In this document: one piece after another, positions 33,680 through 37,405 of the stretch | How the letters are laid out: the number at the start of each line of letters is the position of its first letter | Numbering within the stretch: the first letter of the stretch is position 1 | Origin: Alphaproteobacteria bacterium | GTDB lineage: Bacteria > Pseudomonadota > Alphaproteobacteria > GCA-2746255 | Assembly: GCA_021296325.1 (NCBI GenBank) | Contig: JAGWAR010000008.1 | Span: forward strand, 1 to 37,405 | Direction: 5' to 3' | DNA: 37,405 nucleotides | Notes under the pieces: model-generated | Database searches by the model: none | Told to the model about the DNA's origin: nothing | The model's input: only the letters and a program-made list of their open reading frames with translations | Made by a program: the position numbers and the translations under genes

Positions 33680-35230
33680 ATGCTCCAGACAATCGGGCAG
33701 ATATTGCCCGCAAGCGCTGCGCGCCATGGCGACAAGCTGGCGCTGGTGTCCGGCGACCGCACCTTTACCTACAACGAACTCGAGCAGCTCTCGAACCGCT
33801 TTGCGAACGCCCTGCGGGGCCTTGGCATCAAGCAGGGCGACCGCGTCACGATCTACGGGCCGAATTGCTGGGAGTGGGAGATCGCCTACCACGCCATCGC
33901 CAAGCTCGGTGCCGTCATCAACCCCATCAACGTCATGTTGACCCCGGAAGAGGTCGCCTTCGTCGTCAGCGACTGCGGGGCAAGCGCGCTGATCGCCTCC
34001 CACGACAAGGGAACGGCGGTGCTGGAAAGCAAGGGCGCGCCGCAACTCGAGAACATCGTTCTTTTTGGTGGCGAGGCGCCGAAAGGCACGCACAGTTTCA
34101 AGGACCTGATCGCGAAGGAAAACGACCGGTTCGAGCCGGTCATCGTGCCCACGGAAGCGCTGTCGACGATCGGCTACACCTCCGGCACGACGGGGCATCC
34201 GAAAGGCGCCATGCAAAGCCACCGGGCCGTGCTGATGAACCTGGCACTCACCGCGAACATGCACGTCAAGACCGCCGCCGATACTGTCGTCACCGCCCTG
34301 CCCTGTCCGCACGTTTACGGGAACATCGTCGTCAACGGCGCCTTCTATACCGGCATGACGGCCGTCCTGCTGGCCCGTTTCGATGAGAAAGCCACATTCG
34401 ACGCCATTCAGAAATACAAGGCCACCATGTTCGAGGGCGTGCCGACCATGTACATGTACATGCTGAACAGTCCCGAACTTGCCACGCACGACATCTCTTC
34501 GCTTACCCGCTGCACGGTCGGCGGCCAGACGATGCCGACCTCAAAAATGGAAGAGGTGGAAGCGAAGTTCGGCTGCCCGCTTCTGGAACTCTGGGGCATG
34601 ACGGAACTGGCTGGTGCCGCCACAACGAATCCCTTCTACGGCGAAAATCGCCACGGTTCGATCGGGCTTCCCTATCCGGGTACTTTCGCCCGCATCGCCG
34701 ACGTCGAAGACGTGAACAAGAACCTGGAGGCCGGCGAAGTTGGCGAATTGATGATCAAGGGGCCGCTCGTCATGCAAGGCTATTACGGCAACGAAGCGGC
34801 AACGAAGGCAACCATCGAGCCCGATGGCTGGATGCACACCGGCGACGTCGCCAAGATGGACGAGGACGGCTACGTCTACATCGTCGACCGCCGCAAGGAC
34901 ATGATCCTGACGGGTGGCTTCAACATCTACCCGGCCGAACTCGAACGTGTCATCGCCGCCCATCCGGACGTCGCCCTTGTCGCCGTTGGCGGCCAGCCGG
35001 ACGAGGCGAAGGGCGAGATCGCCAAGGCCTACATCGTGCTGCGCGAAGGCGCGAAGGGGGATGCCGATTCGATCATCGCCCATTGCCGGGAACACATGGC
35101 CGCCTACAAGGTGCCGAAACGCGTACAGTTCGTCGACGACCTACCCAAGACCAGCACCGGCAAGGTCATGCGGCGCGAGCTAAAGACCCTCGATCCGCCC
35201 GAGGAACGGGACAGCAGCGCCGCCGAATAA
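33680..35230 (+). CDS. Acyl-CoA synthetase (AMP-forming)
   Basis: A 516-residue ANL-family ligase that activates a carboxylic acid to its CoA thioester through an acyl-adenylate. The AMP-binding P-loop YTSGTTGHPKG is at residues 166-176, the hinge region has WMHTGDVAKMDEDGYVYIVDRRKDM, and the catalytic lysine is Lys495 in STGKVMRREL. The substrate is likely a medium- or long-chain fatty acid or an aromatic acid and cannot be read from the sequence. The ATG at 33680 has an excellent AGGAGGAGG Shine-Dalgarno; the upstream in-frame part is rejected. It ends 5 bases from the convergent NTF2-like gene. Confidence 0.93.
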   Translation: MLQTIGQILPASAARHGDKLALVSGDRTFTYNELEQLSNRFANALRGLGIKQGDRVTIYGPNCWEWEIAYHAIAKLGAVINPINVMLTPEEVAFVVSDCGASALIASHDKGTAVLESKGAPQLENIVLFGGEAPKGTHSFKDLIAKENDRFEPVIVPTEALSTIGYTSGTTGHPKGAMQSHRAVLMNLALTANMHVKTAADTVVTALPCPHVYGNIVVNGAFYTGMTAVLLARFDEKATFDAIQKYKATMFEGVPTMYMYMLNSPELATHDISSLTRCTVGGQTMPTSKMEEVEAKFGCPLLELWGMTELAGAATTNPFYGENRHGSIGLPYPGTFARIADVEDVNKNLEAGEVGELMIKGPLVMQGYYGNEAATKATIEPDGWMHTGDVAKMDEDGYVYIVDRRKDMILTGGFNIYPAELERVIAAHPDVALVAVGGQPDEAKGEIAKAYIVLREGAKGDADSIIAHCREHMAAYKVPKRVQFVDDLPKTSTGKVMRRELKTLDPPEERDSSAAE

Positions 35231-35235
35231 GGCGA

Positions 35236-35631
35236 TCAATGCAGCTCGCGGGAAGGGCCCGCCTCTGCTTCGGGTGAGGGCGTCATCAGACTTGCCTGGT
35301 GATGGACCAGCCGCCAGGAATCTGCCTCCAGGACGAAGATATTCGTCGCCGCCAGGCGCATCTCGCCAATCACCTCTTCGCACAGCACGACGGCAGCGCC
35401 CCCGTGACGGATCACCCGCTCGTTATGGCAAAGGACGGGGGGTGGGTTGGTGAAAATTTCCCGCCAGCTTTTCAGCACCTTTTCGCGCCCGAAGATGGGG
35501 CGCCAGCCCGGATGGATGCAGGTGACGGTCGAGGCTTCGGCCAGGATCAGCGTCATTGCCGCCAGGTCGCCGGCCGCGAAGGCGCGGTAGAATTCCCCGT
35601 TCGCCGCAAGCACGTCTTCCGATCCCGTCAT
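35236..35631 (-). CDS. NTF2-like (SnoaL/DUF4440 type) protein
   Basis: A 131-residue small alpha+beta barrel protein. The helical N-terminus VLAANGEFYRAFAAGDLAAMTLILAE, the CIHPGWRPIFGREKVLKSWREIF segment and the closing WRLVHHQASLM are typical of the NTF2/SnoaL superfamily, where many members lack a known enzyme activity. The ATG at 35631 is chosen since the upstream residues look non-coding and overlap the end of the neighbouring gene. It lies 17 bases after the metallo-beta-lactamase gene on the same strand and is probably co-transcribed. Function is unknown. Confidence 0.82.
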   Translation of the reverse strand: MTGSEDVLAANGEFYRAFAAGDLAAMTLILAEASTVTCIHPGWRPIFGREKVLKSWREIFTNPPPVLCHNERVIRHGGAAVVLCEEVIGEMRLAATNIFVLEADSWRLVHHQASLMTPSPEAEAGPSRELH

Positions 35632-35648
35632 GACGGCCTCGCTTGCCT

Positions 35649-36518
35649 TCAGGATGCCTTTCGCACCGGAATTTTCAAATAGGAAACGCCGTTCGATTCC
35701 GCCGGTGGGAAGTGGCCGGCCCGCATGTTCACCTGAATGGCCGGCAACAGCAGGACGGGCGCATCCAGCTTGGCGTCCCGCTCTTTTCGTGCCTTCACGT
35801 AGTCGGCTTCGGAAACGCCTTCGCGCACAAGCACGTTCTTCTCGCGCTCGTTGGCCAGGGTCGTTTCCCACACATATTCCTTCCGTTCCGCCGTGCCGTA
35901 ATCGTGGCAGAGAAAGACGCGGGTTTCGGGCGCAAGCTCCTCATAGAGACGGTGGATCGAGGCATAAAGCGTTGCGGCGCTGCCGCCTGGAAAATCGGTG
36001 CGCGCCGTCCCATAGTCCTCCATGAACAGCGTGTCGCCGACAAAGGCCGCATCGCCGATGACGTAGGTCACGCAGGCCTCCGTGTGACCGGGGGTATAGA
36101 GGACGCGGCCTTCCAGCTCGCCGAGCTTGAACGTCTCGCCGTCCTTAAGCAGGCGATCGAATTGCGAGCCGTCCGCCTTGAAGCCGGTATCGACGTTGTA
36201 GACCTTCTTGAAATGGGCCTGCACCTTCGTGACGTTCGCACCGATGCCGACCGGCACGCCCAGCTTTTCTTTCAGATAGGCGACGGCGCTCAAGTGATCG
36301 GCGTGGACATGGGTGTCCAGAATCCAGACAATTTCGAGGCTCTTTTCGTCAATGTAGCCCAGCATGGCGTCGGCCGAGGCCGTCGCCACCCTGCCCGACC
36401 GGGGGTTGTAATCGAGCACCGGGTCGATGATCGCCGCTTTTTTTGTCTTTGGGTCGGTGACAACGTAGGAAATCGTGAAGGTCGCCTTGTCGAAGAAGCC
36501 TTTCACCTCGGGCGCCAT
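35649..36518 (-). CDS. ETHE1/Blh-like metallo-beta-lactamase hydrolase
   Basis: A 289-residue metallo-beta-lactamase-fold enzyme. The metal motif THVHADH gives His70, His72, Asp74 and His75, and His145 (TPGHTEAC), Asp162 (GDTLF) and His205 (CHDYG) complete the site. The stretch GTARTDFPGG resembles the GxxRTDFxxG of ETHE1 persulfide dioxygenases and Blh. Such enzymes oxidise glutathione persulfide to sulfite and need one iron; a glyoxalase II role is less likely. No rhodanese domain is fused, but one is encoded divergently 118 bases away. GGAGACAGGC precedes the ATG at 36518. Confidence 0.9.
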   Translation of the reverse strand: MAPEVKGFFDKATFTISYVVTDPKTKKAAIIDPVLDYNPRSGRVATASADAMLGYIDEKSLEIVWILDTHVHADHLSAVAYLKEKLGVPVGIGANVTKVQAHFKKVYNVDTGFKADGSQFDRLLKDGETFKLGELEGRVLYTPGHTEACVTYVIGDAAFVGDTLFMEDYGTARTDFPGGSAATLYASIHRLYEELAPETRVFLCHDYGTAERKEYVWETTLANEREKNVLVREGVSEADYVKARKERDAKLDAPVLLLPAIQVNMRAGHFPPAESNGVSYLKIPVRKAS

Positions 36519-36560
36519 GCCTGTCTCCTTCCCCTTCCGCCAGCAGGAACGCTGCTTGAC

Positions 36561-36566
36561 ATTATA
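36561..36566 (-). promoter_or_regulatory. Consensus -10 box of the MBL hydrolase gene
   Basis: TATAAT on the minus strand (36566-36561) would give a transcript starting near 36553, about 35 bases before the ATG. The -35 region is poor (ATCGAG at 17-base spacing), so an activator may help. TTGACA on the plus strand at 36556-36561 overlaps it but has no matching -10. Confidence 0.5.
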
Positions 36567-36602
36567 TAAGGGCTGCGCGGATCCTCGATATTCTTTACGA
36601 TT

Positions 36603-36618
36603 TTCCCGATTCCGGGAA
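36603..36618 (+). promoter_or_regulatory. Small inverted repeat before the rhodanese gene
   Basis: TTCCCG and CGGGAA flank ATTC just upstream of the rhodanese Shine-Dalgarno (GGAAG). It may be a leader hairpin or an operator half-site in the divergent promoter region. Confidence 0.35.
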
Positions 36619-36636
36619 GAAGGAAGCAGGACAGGC

Positions 36637-36975
36637 ATGGATGACCGCGTAAAAGAGCTGGACCCGGCGACGGCGAAGGCGTGGCTGGACAAGGACGAGG
36701 CCATCCTCGTCGATGTCCGCGAAAAAAGTGAATTCGAGGAAGAATCCATTCCGGGCGCCCACTTGCGTCCCCTTTCCACCTTCAATCCCTTCGAATTGCC
36801 GAAGGCGGAAGGCAGGAAGCTCATCCTCCACTGTGCCATCGGCCAGCGTTCCCTGCAGGCAGCCGAGCTTTGCCTCGCCGCCGGCATCGGGGAGCTTGCC
36901 CATTTGACGGGCGGCATCCAGGCCTGGAAAGAGGCGGGCCTTGAGACCAAAAAGCGGTCAGGCGGCGGGGACTAG
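36637..36975 (+). CDS. Single-domain rhodanese (sulfurtransferase)
   Basis: A 112-residue rhodanese domain that carries sulfane sulfur on a cysteine. The active-site loop begins at Cys66 in HCAIGQRS, a CxxGxRS pattern; LVDVREKSEFEEESIPGAHLRPL near residues 24-46 is the CH2A-type signature of the fold. GGAAG lies 11 bases before the ATG at 36637. It is divergent from the ETHE1-like hydrolase, with which it shares an identical start region (GACAGGCATGG). It could supply or accept persulfide sulfur for that enzyme. It is followed after 9 bases by the gamma-glutamylcyclotransferase-like gene. Confidence 0.92.
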   Translation: MDDRVKELDPATAKAWLDKDEAILVDVREKSEFEEESIPGAHLRPLSTFNPFELPKAEGRKLILHCAIGQRSLQAAELCLAAGIGELAHLTGGIQAWKEAGLETKKRSGGGD

Positions 36976-36984
36976 GCGGCCGAC

Positions 36985-37405
36985 ATGGACGTCTTCTTCT
37001 ACGGGGCGTTTCTGGACCAGGACATCCTCAAAATCGTGTTCTGCGAGCCCGAAGGCCGAGAGGGCATGGCGGAAGCGACGCTGCATGGCTATCGCCGGGT
37101 GTGCGTTCCGGGGGAAACCTATCCCTACCTGATCCCCTTTCCCGCAAGTTCCGTCGACGGCCTGGTCCGTCTCGCACTTGACGAGACGGCGATGGCCCGT
37201 CTGCTGCACTTCGAAGGCAGCGATTATCGGCTTGCGCCGGTCACCGTCGAACACGCCCCCAAGGCAACGCACACGACGCTGATGGCGTTTTTGCGGGCAG
37301 GCCGGCAGCCCCCCGTTTTCCGTCCCTGGCATATCGATAGATGGCGGCGCTTCCAGAAGCGCCCGGCGCTGACGCCGGCCCGCGCGCACAAGAAACGCTA
37401 CCGGC
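36985..37405 (+). CDS. Gamma-glutamylcyclotransferase-like protein (partial)
   Basis: The frame is open from the ATG at 36985 to the window end, giving 140 residues without a stop, so the C-terminus is missing. The start MDVFFYGAFLD has the YGxF substrate-loop pattern of the AIG2/GGCT family. A hydrophobic core follows (ATLHGYRRVCVPGETYPYLIP), then LLHFEGSDYRLAPVTV, whose Glu in HFEGSDY is at the catalytic position. The family cleaves gamma-glutamyl amides to 5-oxoproline and may act in glutathione turnover. It is probably co-transcribed with the rhodanese, which would fit a thiol/sulfur setting. Confidence 0.78.
   Translation, partial: MDVFFYGAFLDQDILKIVFCEPEGREGMAEATLHGYRRVCVPGETYPYLIPFPASSVDGLVRLALDETAMARLLHFEGSDYRLAPVTVEHAPKATHTTLMAFLRAGRQPPVFRPWHIDRWRRFQKRPALTPARAHKKRYR

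Noticed and set aside
36585-36636. Known BigR/SqrR-type operator before the rhodanese or MBL gene
   Set aside because: I found no ATTC-N8-GAAT arrangement and no other pattern I could safely match to those regulators.
1-37405. CRISPR arrays, tRNA genes, insertion sequences, prophage or toxin-antitoxin modules
   Set aside because: None of the gaps contains regular spaced repeats, a tRNA-like cloverleaf or transposase motifs; almost all sequence is occupied by identifiable chromosomal genes.

Overview
The window looks like a chromosomal, mostly housekeeping segment of a GC-rich alphaproteobacterium, probably of Rhodospirillales type. The evidence is the gene content and order: rplI/dnaB/alr/mlaEF/radA/cvpA/purF, xseB-ispA-dxs-tlyA, der-bamB-yfgM, an ALA synthase of the C4 (Shemin) pathway, and a PurF of the Fe-S type. 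I see no phage, insertion sequence, CRISPR array, tRNA or rRNA. Genes are densely packed, often with 4-base or stop/start overlaps.

Layout. 1-10064 (+): tail of rplI, cyclopropane fatty acid synthase, dnaB, alr, an MlaE/MlaF lipid ABC pair, radA, cvpA, purF and an SDR oxidoreductase. 10061-14687 (-): der, bamB and a YfgM-like protein (an envelope/ribosome operon), then a thioredoxin-fold protein and two small ORFs; a tandem repeat around a GC palindrome lies at 14337-14391. 14688-15116: a long, structured gap leading into hemA. 16342-18895 (-): a CDF metal exporter, pdxH and a YihY membrane protein. 19019-20912 (+): fabI, with a (GA)10 tract where its Shine-Dalgarno should be, then aroC. 20920-24798 (-): xseB-ispA-dxs-tlyA (isoprenoid block). 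24967-29316 (+): an RND adaptor and pump. 29511-30335 (+): a TorF/Gcw_chp-type porin behind a textbook sigma-54 promoter. 30428-31981 (-): two YeeE/YedE half-transporters and a nitroreductase. 32091-35230 (+): a fused SpmA-SpmB protein and an acyl-CoA synthetase. 35236-36518 (-): an NTF2-like protein and an ETHE1-like metallo-beta-lactamase hydrolase. 36637-37405 (+): a single-domain rhodanese and a gamma-glutamylcyclotransferase-like protein that runs off the end.

How the genes work together. The right end carries a dispersed sulfur theme: YeeE/YedE transporters, an ETHE1-like persulfide dioxygenase candidate and a divergent rhodanese. Together they could import or export and oxidise reduced sulfur. 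I did not find a convincing wholly new system. The most interesting signals are regulatory: the (GA)10 tract before fabI, the sigma-54 promoter on the porin, the mirrored start regions of the rhodanese/MBL pair, and several palindromes in the gaps.
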